From JAEUQQ01 sp963697285 (GTDB lineage Bacteria > Acidobacteriota > Vicinamibacteria > Vicinamibacterales > JAFNAJ01): DNA of 64,000 bases. The stretch lies in assembly GCA_963697285.1 (NCBI GenBank), contig CAVONI010000004.1:1-64000 (forward strand), in the 5' to 3' direction. The position numbers were made by a program, and so were the translations under genes. Position 1 is the stretch's first letter. Every line of letters begins with the position of its first letter. This document shows positions 41,743-50,999 of the stretch, in pieces. The notes beneath the pieces are model-generated. The model worked only from the letters and a program-made list of their open reading frames with translations. It was not told the origin of the DNA and did not search any database.

Positions 41743-43032
41743 ATGCGCCACACCAGAGTCATGCGGTGGTCATGGGCCATCGCGATTGGCCTCGCGGCCG
41801 CGTGTGGGGGCGACGACGAGCCGGTGACGCCAACCTTGCCCACCACGCCGACGCCGACGCGCCCCGTGATCGTGACCAGCGTCCCGTCATCACCGCTGAC
41901 GGCCGAGGGCGCGATCGGCCCCGGAGGCAAGACCGTGTTCGTGGTGGCCACGCCGGTCACGTTCCGCGAAACGGCGGGCGCACCGGCGCGGATGGTCACG
42001 CTGAACGTGACGCTGCTCGACGACTCCGGACCGCTTGCGCCCAGCTACCAGCAGAACCTCGATCTGCCAGTTCCCGCAATGGGCACGGCGCAATACGACC
42101 TTCGCTACACCGTGGAACTCGAGCGCACCGTCGAGCAGGGACGGGCCCGGTTCGCGGCACGGGCGAGCGATACGTCGGGGACGACATTCGACGTCGCACC
42201 CGTCGACGTGCCGATCCGCTTCCCGGCCCCGACGCCGCCGGCGCGGTCGTTCACCGTCGTGGGCGCCGGCGACATCGGGCTGTGCGGATCGGCGGGACCG
42301 GAGGCCACCGCCAAGCTGCTCGACGGCATCCCCGGCGTGGTGTTCACGCTCGGCGACAACGCGTACCCGTACGCCAGCGCCGAGAACTTCAGCAACTGCT
42401 ATCACCCCAGCTGGGGACGCCACCTGTCGCGCACCCGGCCGATTCCTGGCAATCACGACTGGTACAACAACTACTGGGGCGCCTACTTCGCCTACTTCGG
42501 CGCAAGCGCGGGCCCCCCGGGGCTCGGCTACTACAGCTACGACCTGGGGAACTGGCACGTGGTGGCGCTCAACAGCAACCTGCACGGCAACGCCGGCTCG
42601 CCGCAGTACGAGTGGGCGCGCGCCGACCTGGCGTCATCGAAGACGTCGTGCGTCATGGCGCTCTGGCACCATCCGCGCTACAGCTCGGGCCCCAGCGGCG
42701 GCGATACGACGATGAAGGACATCTGGCGGCTGCTGCAGGAGGCGGGCGCAGAACTGGTCCTGAGCGGACACGACCACATCTACGAACGCTTCGCGCCGCA
42801 GGACGCCGACGGCCGGCTCGACCGGGCACGCGGCATACGGCAGTTCGTGGTGGGCACAGGCGGATACACCCTGTACGACCTCGGCCCTGCCCCGCCGAAC
42901 TCCGAAGTGCGCGACAACCAGTCGTGGGGCGTCCTGAAGCTGACGTTGAACGCTGCGAGCTACGAGTGGGAGTTCGTGCCCGTCGCGGGAGCGTCGTTCC
43001 GCGACTTCGGCACCGGTACCTGTTCACCCTGA
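41743..43032 (+). CDS. Purple-acid-phosphatase-like metallophosphoesterase lipoprotein
   Basis: The protein has 429 residues from ATG 41743, with GAGG 7-8 bases upstream. The lipobox is near residue 20 (IGLAAACGGDDE), and a Thr/Pro linker follows. Residues about 40-160 form an Ig-like domain; the catalytic part begins FTVVGAGDIGLCG (GDI). The metal-binding signatures follow: TLGDNAYPYA (GDxAY-like), IPGNHDWYNNYWGAYFAYF (GNHD), MALWHHPRYSS and LSGHDHIYERF (GHDHxYER). The family is calcineurin-like phosphoesterase of the PAP/ACP5 type. Location after CotH and before the polyphosphate polymerase suggests it acts on phosphorylated cell-surface material. Confidence 0.88.
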   Translation: MRHTRVMRWSWAIAIGLAAACGGDDEPVTPTLPTTPTPTRPVIVTSVPSSPLTAEGAIGPGGKTVFVVATPVTFRETAGAPARMVTLNVTLLDDSGPLAPSYQQNLDLPVPAMGTAQYDLRYTVELERTVEQGRARFAARASDTSGTTFDVAPVDVPIRFPAPTPPARSFTVVGAGDIGLCGSAGPEATAKLLDGIPGVVFTLGDNAYPYASAENFSNCYHPSWGRHLSRTRPIPGNHDWYNNYWGAYFAYFGASAGPPGLGYYSYDLGNWHVVALNSNLHGNAGSPQYEWARADLASSKTSCVMALWHHPRYSSGPSGGDTTMKDIWRLLQEAGAELVLSGHDHIYERFAPQDADGRLDRARGIRQFVVGTGGYTLYDLGPAPPNSEVRDNQSWGVLKLTLNAASYEWEFVPVAGASFRDFGTGTCSP

Positions 43033-43052
43033 ACGATCTGCGAGCACCCACG

Positions 43053-43868
43053 ATGGACACGCTGCCCGCACGTGGTGGATCGAGTTCATCCCTCCTCGCT
43101 GCCGGACGCCTCGAGTGCAAGTACCTCGTCGATCCGATGCTGGTGCCGTCCCTGCGCCACTTCGTGCAGACACTCGCGCGGACCGATCCACTCGCCACCG
43201 CCTTGCCGGATCATCGCTATCCGGTGTGCAGCCTCTATCTCGACACCCAGGACCTGCGGTTCTACTGGCAATACAAGCGCGGTGAGCGGTCCCGTTTCAA
43301 GTTGCGGGCGCGCACCTATTCCGACGACCTTGCGGCGCCGGTCTTCCTCGAGGTCAAGTGGCGCGTGAACCGCCTCGTCGCCAAGCAGCGCGCGGTGCTG
43401 ACCCGCGACGAGGCGCGCTCGGTGCTCGAGCACCGCACCGACGGACGAATCGCTCAACGACTGCCGGCACGGTGCGCCCTCGACGCCTTCACCACCGATC
43501 TCGCGCTGACGTCGGCGCGCCCCATCGTCAGGGTCAAGTACAAGCGCGAGGCGTACGTCGCGACAGGGCCCGTGCCCGCACGCATCACCTTCGACACCTG
43601 CCTGGAGTGCCAGCCGACGTTCGACCCGACGCTGTCGCACACGGGCGGGCACTGGCTGCCCGTTCCCCTTCGCGAGGTGGTGGTCGAGATCAAGTCGGTC
43701 GAGCGCTTCCCCGCCTGGATCGAGGACATGATCCGGGCGTTCGGCCTGGTGCAGCAACCGTGCTGCAAGTACGCACTCTCGGTCGAGCGCATGCTGGCGC
43801 GTGGCGGCGCGGGTGCCCTGAGTCTCGCGGGATTCGTCCTGCCACCGAGCCTGCGAGCGGCGTCATGA
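43053..43868 (+). CDS. VTC-domain polyphosphate polymerase
   Basis: The protein has 271 residues from ATG 43053. The VTC/TTM tunnel motifs are visible: RLECKYLVDP at residue about 20 (first basic strand), YPVCSLYLDTQDLRFYWQYK, RSRFKLRARTYSDD, PVFLEVKWRVNR (EVK), IVRVKYKREAY and VVVEIKSVERFPAWI. The order of Lys/Arg and Glu-x-Lys residues matches the catalytic channel in Vtc4. The protein makes polyphosphate from nucleotide triphosphate in the reference family. Its stop overlaps the next gene by four bases (ATGA). The spacing of this gene between CotH and DUF4956 is conserved in several phyla, as far as I recall. Confidence 0.88.
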   Translation: MDTLPARGGSSSSLLAAGRLECKYLVDPMLVPSLRHFVQTLARTDPLATALPDHRYPVCSLYLDTQDLRFYWQYKRGERSRFKLRARTYSDDLAAPVFLEVKWRVNRLVAKQRAVLTRDEARSVLEHRTDGRIAQRLPARCALDAFTTDLALTSARPIVRVKYKREAYVATGPVPARITFDTCLECQPTFDPTLSHTGGHWLPVPLREVVVEIKSVERFPAWIEDMIRAFGLVQQPCCKYALSVERMLARGGAGALSLAGFVLPPSLRAAS

Positions 43869-44560
43869 GCGAGCTGCTGCAACTGCTGAACGGCGCAGAC
43901 CGCGTGCGCGGCATCCCCTCGGTCGAGGGGGTGCTGCTCGCGTTGACCGTGGCGTTCCTCCTCGGCCAGGCGCTGGCGTGGACCTACGTCCTGACACACA
44001 GCGGGCTGTCGTACTCGCGATCGTTCACGCAGGCGCTGGTGATGATGGCGGTCGTCGTCGCGATCCTGATGACGGTGATCGGCGACAGCATCGTCACGGC
44101 GTTCGGGTTGCTCGGCGCGCTGGCCCTCGTCCGGTTCCGCAACGTCCTCAAGGACACGCGCGACACGGTGTTCATCTTCATGGCCATCGTCATCGGGATC
44201 GCGGTCGGGACCGACCGTTTCATGACCGGCATCGTCGGCACGTTCGGCATGCTGGCCATGGTGTGGTACATGGACGCCGTCTCGTTCGGCACCCTGTCGC
44301 GCTTCGACGGATACCTCACGTTGCGACTTACGCCCCGCGCGACGACCCGCGCAGAGTGCGATGCGCTGCTGCGACGCTTCTGCCGGACGTCGAGGCAGAT
44401 CTCGCGGTACCAGTCGGGCGAGGACGAAGACGCCGAGGTGGTGTACCAGGTGGGCCTGCGCGATCGCGATCGCGGCGACGAACTGCTCGACGCCCTGCGC
44501 CAGGTCGGTGGCGTCGCGCACGCCTCGGTGATGCTGCGCGATGAGATGTCGGAGGTCTGA
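43865..44560 (+). CDS. DUF4956 membrane protein
   Basis: The protein has 231 residues from ATG 43865. Four membrane helices cover about residues 20-42, 55-75, 80-98 and 108-140. The loop FRNVLKDTRDTVFIFMAIVI and the segment GTDRFMTGIVGTFGMLAMVW are the family fingerprint. The C-terminal ~80 residues are cytosolic and MgtC-like (YQVGLRDRDRGDELLDALRQ). It is almost invariably the neighbour of VTC polymerases and is the candidate channel or partner for polyphosphate translocation. That role is inference. Confidence 0.88.
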   Translation: MSELLQLLNGADRVRGIPSVEGVLLALTVAFLLGQALAWTYVLTHSGLSYSRSFTQALVMMAVVVAILMTVIGDSIVTAFGLLGALALVRFRNVLKDTRDTVFIFMAIVIGIAVGTDRFMTGIVGTFGMLAMVWYMDAVSFGTLSRFDGYLTLRLTPRATTRAECDALLRRFCRTSRQISRYQSGEDEDAEVVYQVGLRDRDRGDELLDALRQVGGVAHASVMLRDEMSEV

Positions 44561-44561
44561 G

Positions 44562-45701
44562 ATGACCGACGTGGTCGCCGTCATCCCCGAGCCACCGCGC
44601 CAGAAGCTCGAACGATTCCGGCGGAGCGTGGTGCCGATCGCCGTCTGGGTGGCGCTGGCCGCACTGGCCGCGGTCGTCCTCGTCGATCGCGCGCGTTACG
44701 TGCAGTACACCGGGCTGGCGCACAGCCTCGAGACGCAGGTGTCGCCGACGGTCGTCGGCCGCCTTGGCGCCATCCTCGTCGCCCTCAACGATCGCGTGAG
44801 CGTCGGTGACGCGGTCGCCTCGATGGACGACGCGCAGGTACGGGCGACGATCGACACGGCGCAGGCCAACCTGCGGCGGCTGCGCGCGGAGTTCATCGCC
44901 GCGACGACCTCGCTCGCGGCCGACTCCGGCCAGGTGGTCACCGATCTGCTCCGGCTGCAGATGGACGAGGAGTCGCGCCACCTCGACACCCTGTCGCTCC
45001 AGGCGACAGTGGCGGGCGATTCGGTCGACATCGAGCGCCTGCGCCTGGAAGCGCAACGCATCGCCGCACTGGCGAAGGAAGGCCTCGTGTCGGACGCCGA
45101 CCGCGAGAACGCGACCCTCGCGCACGAAGCGCTGCGCAGCCGCACCGAGCGCACGCGGACGCTGCTCGCGCAGACCGAGGCCGAGTGGCAGGCGGCACGG
45201 ACGCGCCGCGAGACGTACGAACGACGGCTACCGGCCGGTCGCAGCGAGGTGCTGCTGCTGGCGCCGCTGCAGGAGGCGATCACCGTCGAGCAGGTGCGGC
45301 TCCGGGAGATCGAACTGCAGCGTGAAGCGCTCGTGCTGCGCAGCCCCGTCGCCGGGCAGGTGAGCCAGGTGTGGTGCGGCGCCGGGCAGTCGCTGCGTCC
45401 AGGCGATCCGATCCTCACGATCATCGCATCGACCGTGAGCAGCATCATCGTCTACGTCGACCACGCCGAGGTACGGCGCTTCGCGCCTCGCGTGCCGGTA
45501 TTGGTCACCACGAGGACGCTCCCGCGGGCCGCCGCCGAGTCGGTCGTGGTGAGCGTCGGCGAGAGCGTGCAGCAGTTGCCCCAGCGGCTCTGGCCCGATC
45601 CGCGCGTGCCCGCCTACGGGAGCGCGATCGTCGTCGCGCCGTCGCCGGGCCTCGCGCTTTCACCGGGCGAACTGGTCGACGTCACGCTCACCCGCCGCTG
45701 A
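44562..45701 (+). CDS. HlyD-type membrane-fusion (adaptor) protein
   Basis: The protein has 379 residues from ATG 44562, with GGAGG 6 bases upstream. One TM helix (VVPIAVWVALAALAAVVLVD) is followed by a lipoyl half-motif (ETQVSPTVVGRLGAILVALN), a long alpha-helical hairpin (about 85-240; RLRLEAQRIAALAKEGLVSD, ENATLAHEALRSRTERTRTL) and the second lipoyl half (EALVLRSPVAGQVSQVWCGA), then a beta-barrel. It is the periplasmic adaptor layout of HlyD/EmrA pumps. No inner-membrane transporter or TolC gene lies next to it, so in this operon it may connect DUF4956 to the envelope. It ends the operon. Confidence 0.85.
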   Translation: MTDVVAVIPEPPRQKLERFRRSVVPIAVWVALAALAAVVLVDRARYVQYTGLAHSLETQVSPTVVGRLGAILVALNDRVSVGDAVASMDDAQVRATIDTAQANLRRLRAEFIAATTSLAADSGQVVTDLLRLQMDEESRHLDTLSLQATVAGDSVDIERLRLEAQRIAALAKEGLVSDADRENATLAHEALRSRTERTRTLLAQTEAEWQAARTRRETYERRLPAGRSEVLLLAPLQEAITVEQVRLREIELQREALVLRSPVAGQVSQVWCGAGQSLRPGDPILTIIASTVSSIIVYVDHAEVRRFAPRVPVLVTTRTLPRAAAESVVVSVGESVQQLPQRLWPDPRVPAYGSAIVVAPSPGLALSPGELVDVTLTRR

Positions 45702-45760
45702 GCGGCGCCCGGTGTTGCCGTCGCGCGCCAGGCAGACCACCGGAGGCGCGTGATGGACGG

Positions 45761-45766
45761 TATACT
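45761..45766 (+). promoter_or_regulatory. Possible -10 box for the TonB-receptor gene
   Basis: TATACT (45761-45766) lies 123 bases upstream of the ATG. A convincing -35 partner 16-18 bases away is absent, so this may be an activated promoter. Confidence 0.3.
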
Positions 45767-45888
45767 GGCGCAGCGTCTCGAGGGAGCGTCTCCTTCCGAC
45801 GATTCGCGGTCGACTTTCATAGATACATAGACAGCGTGCGCCGGGCGCACCCCGTGCCAGGCGATCGGCTCATCAAGAGGGGGATCGC

Positions 45889-48823
45889 ATGCGTATCAAG
45901 ACACTCATGGCGGTGATCGTCGTGCTGGCCGTCGCGGCCGGTGCGTGGGCCCAGGGCAACCCAACGGGCGTCATCCGCGGCGCCGTCATCGACCCCGAAG
46001 GCCTGCCGATGCCCGGCGTGACGGTGACCGTCACGTCACCCGCGCTGCAGGGCGCGCGCAGCGTCGTGACATCGGTGAATGGCGACTTCATCATCCCGTT
46101 CCTGCCGCCGGGCGAGTACACCGTCGTCACCGAACTGCAGGGTTTCGCGACACACACGCAGACGATCGGTGTGGCCATGGCAGAAACGCAGGCCTTGCAG
46201 ATCAAGCTGGCCCTGGCCTCGGTGTCAGAGACGATCCAGGTGACGAGCACCACTTCGACCGAAGTCCTCAAGACCGGCAGCATCGCGCAGACGTACTCCG
46301 CGTCGCAGAATCGAGAACCTGCCCGTCGGGCGGACCCTGGAGTCGGCGGTGCTGCTCGCGCCAGGCGTGAGCAACAACGGGCCGAGCGGCAACATCGTGA
46401 TCGCCGGCGCGCTCTCGTACGAGGGCCTGTATCTGATCAACGGCGTCAACGTGAACGAGAACCTCCGCGGTCAGCCGCGGACGCTCTACGTCGAAGACGC
46501 CATCCAGGAAACCAAGGTCTCGACCGGGAACATCTCGGCCGAGTACGGCCGCTTCAACGGCGGCGTCGTGAACATGATCACGAAGTCGGGCGGGAACAAC
46601 TTCAGCGGCTCGTTCCGCGATTCGTTCAGCAACGACTCGTGGCGGTCGCTGCGCCCGCTGGGCGACACGAAGACCGACCAGCTCGTCCAGGCGTACGAGG
46701 GCACCTTCGGCGGCCCCATCATGAGGAACCGCCTCTGGTTCTTCACGAACGGACGCTACCAGGACAACAAGCAGCAGCGCGTGTTCGACTACACGTTCCT
46801 GTCGTACCCGTGGTCGCAGAGCGACAAGCGCTACGAAGGGAAGGGCACCTTCGCCCTCAACGCCCAGAACAACCTCAAGGCGTCGTATACGCAGCGTGAA
46901 ATCGCGACCACCAACAACTCGTCGAACAGCCCGATCGACCTCGACAGCCTGTACAACAACGGGACGACCGACACGCTGACGGCGGTCAACTACACGAGCG
47001 TCATCTCGTCGAAGCTGTTCCTCGAAGGCCAGTTCTCGCGCAAGACCATGACGACCGAGGATACCGGCGCGCAGTTCACCGACCTGGTGAAGGGCACGCT
47101 GATGTTCGACCGGTCGCGGGGCAACGCGCGATTCAACTCGCCGACCTTCTGCGCGGTCTGCGGAAACGGCTGGCACGAGGAACGCAACAACTGGGACTTC
47201 TTCGTCAAGATGGGCTACTTCCTCTCGACCGACAAGACCGGGTCGCACTCGCTGGTCGCGGGGTTCGACAACTTCAAGGAGTCGCGCCAGGTCGACAACT
47301 ACCAGTCGGGCAGCGGCTACCGCGTGTACTCGACGAGGACGTACATCGCCGACACGGCCGATCGCACGATCTACCCGGTCATCGACAACAACAGCTACAT
47401 CCAGTACACGCCGCTGGTCGCGCCAAGCGTCGGCAGCGACATCCGCACGTACTCGCTGTTCGTGAACGACCAGTGGCGCTACAGCAACAAGCTGTCGTTC
47501 AACATCGGATTCCGCTACGACCGCAACAAGTCAAAGGACCAGGGCGGCGTCCCGGTGCTGGAAGACTGGCAGTGGAGCCCGCGCCTCGGCATGAGCTATG
47601 ACATCCGCGGCGACGGCAAGTGGATCGCCAACGCCGGGTACGCCCGCTACGTGATGGGCGTCAACGGCGCGGTGGTCGACTCGGGCTCTTCCGGGGGCCG
47701 CACGGCGTCGTACTCGTGGAACTACCGCGGCCCGGGCATCAACACCACCTGCGTGGCGCCCAACTGCCAGAAGATCGCTGACGTCCTCCCGCAGGTGTTT
47801 GCCTGGTTCGACACGATCGGCGGCACCGCCAACACGAGCTACCGGACCGCACCGAGCATCCCCGGCGTCACCACGAAGGTCAGCGACGACACGACGGCGC
47901 CGAGTGCCAACGAGGTCACAGCCGGCTTCGCGCGCGAACTGGGCAAAGCCCAGGGGACGGTCAGGGTTGACTACGTGTACCGCAACTACAACGACATGTA
48001 CGGCAGCTTCGTCGACATGACGACGGGCACGGTCACCGATGCGACCGGCCGTACCTACAACGCCGAGCGCGTCGAGAACACGCCTGACGGGCTCCGGTGG
48101 TACCACGCGGTGACGACGGCGGTCGACTACCGCCTCAGCAGGGTCTCGCTGGGCGGCAACTACACGCTGTCGTACTCGAAGGGCAACAACGACGGCGAGA
48201 ACGTGGGCAGCGGCCCGATCCTGTCGAGCATCAACACGTACCCCGAGTACAAGCAGGAAGCGTGGAACTGGCCGACGGGCTACATGAGCAACGACCAGCG
48301 GCACAAAGTGCGCATCTACGCGTCGTGGCTCATGCCGACCAGCCCGACGTGGGGCCAGTGGACGCTCGGCTTCTCGCAGCGCTACGACTCGGGCACGCCC
48401 TACGACATCGGGTTCTCGGTGAACCCCGTGCCGTACGTGACGAACCCGGGCTACATCAGCCCGCCGACCAGCCTGACCTATTACATCGACGGCCGTGGCC
48501 CGCTTCGTGTCGACAGCAACATCAATACCGACCTGTCGCTCGTCTGGGCGAAGAAGATCACGGGATCGCTGGAAGTGTTCTTCCGCGGTCTCGTCTACAA
48601 CGTCTTCAACGTCCAGCATGTGCAGCAAGTGGACACGACCGTGTCGTCGAACGCGTCGCCCGGTTCGTACACCGCGGCGAGTCTGCCGGCCTTCAACCCG
48701 TTCACGACCACCCCGGTGGAGGACGTGAACTACAGGTATGGCCCGAACTTCGGGAAGCCGACCGCGCCAAGCAGCTACCAGGCCCCGCGTTCGGCCAGTT
48801 TCTCGCTGGGCATCCGCTTCTAG
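45889..48823 (+). CDS. TonB-dependent outer-membrane receptor with CarboxypepD_reg-like domain (one frameshift)
   Basis: ATG 45889 (MRIKTLMAVIVVLAVAAG) follows AGAGGGGG. A signal peptide (residues 1-21) is followed by the CarboxypepD_reg-like domain (residues about 25-105; GVIRGAVIDPEGLPMPGVTV, LPPGEYTVVTELQGF). At about 46306, one extra A breaks the frame; in the next frame the plug continues ENLPVGRTLESAVLLAPGV and the barrel runs to the stop, with NRLWFFTNGRYQDN, YSLFVNDQWRYSNKLSFNIG and the C-terminal aromatic FSLGIRF expected for beta-barrel insertion. It is about 975 residues once repaired. The family imports glycans and other large ligands in Acidobacteriota. Confidence 0.88.
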
Positions 48824-48853
48824 CGCGCTTCGACCTCGCGCCACCGTTCCCAC

Positions 48854-48882
48854 CAGGGGTCAGGCACACGGCCTGGCCCCTG
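48854..48882. terminator. Hairpin terminator between convergent genes
   Basis: CAGGGGTCAGGC (48854-48865) pairs over 12 bases, with one T-G wobble, with GCCTGGCCCCTG (48871-48882) across a five-base loop. It lies between the TonB receptor stop and the cupin stop and can serve both. Confidence 0.75.
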
Positions 48883-48893
48883 CCGTCACCGTG

Positions 48894-49289
48894 TCACGGC
48901 GCGGGCGTCGCGAGCGGTTTCCCCTTCTCGACCACGTACACGCCCACGAGCTTCACGGTGGCCGTGCCGTTGTTGTGGGCATCGTGCACCGTGCCCGCGG
49001 GCACGACGAACGACTCGCCCGCCTTGATCGTCCTCGGCGGCTGGCCATCGACGAGCAGCTGGCCCTCGCCTTCGAGCACGTAGCTGATCTCGTCGCCCGG
49101 GTGCGTATGCCGGCCCGCACGCCCGCCGGGCGCGATCTCGACGCGCGCCACCACGGCTTCGCGACCCGGCACCGAGACGTCGGCCTTGCCGACCACCGTC
49201 CGCGTCAACCCGGTGCTCTGCGCCAGGAGCGCACCCGTCGACAACGCCAACGCGATCACCCCGACGCCGACCTTCAGTGCTCTGCTCAT
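48894..49289 (-). CDS. Secreted cupin-domain protein
   Basis: The protein has 131 residues from ATG 49289. A signal peptide (residues 1-23; ALSTGALLAQS) precedes a single cupin: VEIAPGGRAGRHTHPGDEIS, YVLEGEGQLLVDGQP and VPAGTVHDAHNNG. The first motif retains H-x-H and E, and the second retains His, so a metal site is complete. Its function is unknown; related exported cupins occur beside oxidoreductases. Confidence 0.85.
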   Translation of the reverse strand: MSRALKVGVGVIALALSTGALLAQSTGLTRTVVGKADVSVPGREAVVARVEIAPGGRAGRHTHPGDEISYVLEGEGQLLVDGQPPRTIKAGESFVVPAGTVHDAHNNGTATVKLVGVYVVEKGKPLATPAP

Positions 49290-49456
49290 CGTTTGCGCGA
49301 CTCCTGGATGGAACGGCGCCACGGCCCTCCCCGGACGCGGGGGTGGTCCTCTGGTGCGCTCTTTGTGAACCGTGACAGTGTAAGGCCACTCGCCGTGTCG
49401 CGTGAGGCCGAGATGACCTTTGACTCGCTCACGCCAGCAGGCGTACTGTCGGCCGC

Positions 49457-50686
49457 ATGTTGAACGCGATCTGGGCCGCCTTCTTCGCCGCCGCCTTCCT
49501 GGCCGCGCTCCACTCGTGGTTCTTCGTCGGCAACACGCAGGTCTGGGCGCAGATGGTGTCGGCGACCTTCGACATGGCCAAGACCGGCTTCGAGGTCGCG
49601 ATCGGACTCACCGGCGTCATGTGCCTCTGGCTCGGATTCATGAAGCTCGGCGAGCGTGGCGGCGCGGTCGCCATCCTCGCGCGCGCCTTCGATCCGCTGA
49701 TGCGGAAGCTGTTCCCCGGCATTCCCGCCGGCCACGCGGCCGGCTCCGCAATCGTCATGAACATGGCGGCCAACATGCTCGGCCTCGACAACGCCGCCAC
49801 GCCGCTCGGGCTCAAGGCGATGAAGGAACTGCAGACGCTGAACGCCACGCCCGACACGGCCACCAACGACCAGATCCTCTTCCTCGTCATCAACACGTCG
49901 GCGGTGACGGTCATCCCGGTCGCCATCTTCACGTACCGAGTCCAGATGGGTGCGGCCGATCCCACCGACGTCTTCCTGCCGCTGCTCGTCGCGACGTACT
50001 GCAGCACGCTGGCCGGGCTGCTGGTCACGGCGTGGATGCAGAAGTTGCGCCTGCTCGACCCGGTCGTGCTCGCGTACATCGGCGGTCTCACGGCGTTCGT
50101 CGCTGGCATCGTGGCCTACTTCACGCAACTCGATCGCGCGACGCTCGAGATTCAGTCGGCGCTGGTGAGCAACCTGGTGATCTTCATGCTCATTCTCTCG
50201 TTCGTCGGCCTCGCCGCGTGGCGCCGGGTGCCGGTCTACGAGACGTTCGTCGAGGGCGCAAAGGAGGGCTTCGAGGTGGCGGTCAGCATCATCCCCTACC
50301 TCGTGGCGATGCTCGTGGCGATCGGCGTGCTGCGCGCGAGCGGCGCGCTCGACCGCGTCCTCGACGCGGTGCGCTGGGTCGTCACGTGGTTTGGCGCCGA
50401 CACGCGATGGGTCGATGCGCTGCCGGTGGGGCTGATGCGCCCCCTGTCGGGCAGCGGCTCGCGCGGCTTGGTCATCGAGACGATGAAGACGTTCGGCGCC
50501 GACTCGTTCGCCGGGCGCCTGGCCTGCGTGATCCAGGGCAGCACCGAGACGACGTTCTACATCCTCACGGTCTACTTCGGCTCGGTCGGCATCAAGCGAT
50601 GGCGCCACGCGGTCGGCTGCGGCCTCGTCGCCGATCTGGCCGGCTTCATCGCCGCGGTGCTGGTGAGCTACCTGTTCTTCGGGTAG
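49457..50686 (+). CDS. Fused SpmA-SpmB (spore maturation) nucleoside-gate membrane protein
   Basis: The protein has 409 residues from ATG 49457. Residues about 1-200 correspond to SpmA (IWAAFFAAAFLAALHSWFFV, GFMKLGERGGAVAILARAFD, MNMAANMLGLDNAATPLGLK). Residues about 215-409 correspond to SpmB (YETFVEGAKEGFEVAVSIIP, MRPLSGSGSRGLVIETMKTF, IQGSTETTFYILTVYFGSVG). Each half has a Gate domain as in NupC-type transporters. In Bacillus, SpmA and SpmB are separate and affect spore-core dehydration. The fused form occurs in non-sporulating bacteria and the substrate is unknown. Confidence 0.9.
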   Translation: MLNAIWAAFFAAAFLAALHSWFFVGNTQVWAQMVSATFDMAKTGFEVAIGLTGVMCLWLGFMKLGERGGAVAILARAFDPLMRKLFPGIPAGHAAGSAIVMNMAANMLGLDNAATPLGLKAMKELQTLNATPDTATNDQILFLVINTSAVTVIPVAIFTYRVQMGAADPTDVFLPLLVATYCSTLAGLLVTAWMQKLRLLDPVVLAYIGGLTAFVAGIVAYFTQLDRATLEIQSALVSNLVIFMLILSFVGLAAWRRVPVYETFVEGAKEGFEVAVSIIPYLVAMLVAIGVLRASGALDRVLDAVRWVVTWFGADTRWVDALPVGLMRPLSGSGSRGLVIETMKTFGADSFAGRLACVIQGSTETTFYILTVYFGSVGIKRWRHAVGCGLVADLAGFIAAVLVSYLFFG

Positions 50687-50799
50687 GGCAACGGCGGTGC
50701 AGGTGCGACCTTCGGGAGGCTGCGAGGCGTGGTACGCTGTGCGCGGCGCCGCCCTGCTCAGGGCACGGCCGCCGTATGGACGCTTGCACTGGAGGAACC

Positions 50800-50982
50800 A
50801 TGACGACCGTGAACCTCAGTGACCTCCTCAGCCCCGGCGCAATTGCCAAGGCCGTTGGCGCGTCGGATGCCAAGGTGAAGAAGGCGATCAAGGACCTCGG
50901 CCTCGAGCCGACGGCGAAGAAGGGCGTGTGTTCCTACTACGCCAAGGACGTCGTCGCGAAGGTGAAGGCCGCCATCAAGTAG
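50800..50982 (+). CDS. 60-residue lysine-rich DNA-binding-like protein
   Basis: ATG 50800 is preceded by GGAGG 5 bases upstream. The protein is short (MTTVNLSDLLSPGAIAKAVG, ASDAKVKKAIKDLGLEPTAK, KGVCSYYAKDVVAKVKAAIK). A helix-turn-helix-like pair and a basic tail suggest a nucleic-acid-binding role. Similar 60-residue Acidobacteriota proteins lack a named family. The RtcB gene follows 18 bases downstream. Confidence 0.65.
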   Translation: MTTVNLSDLLSPGAIAKAVGASDAKVKKAIKDLGLEPTAKKGVCSYYAKDVVAKVKAAIK

Positions 50983-50999
50983 GGCTGGCCGACATCCGC

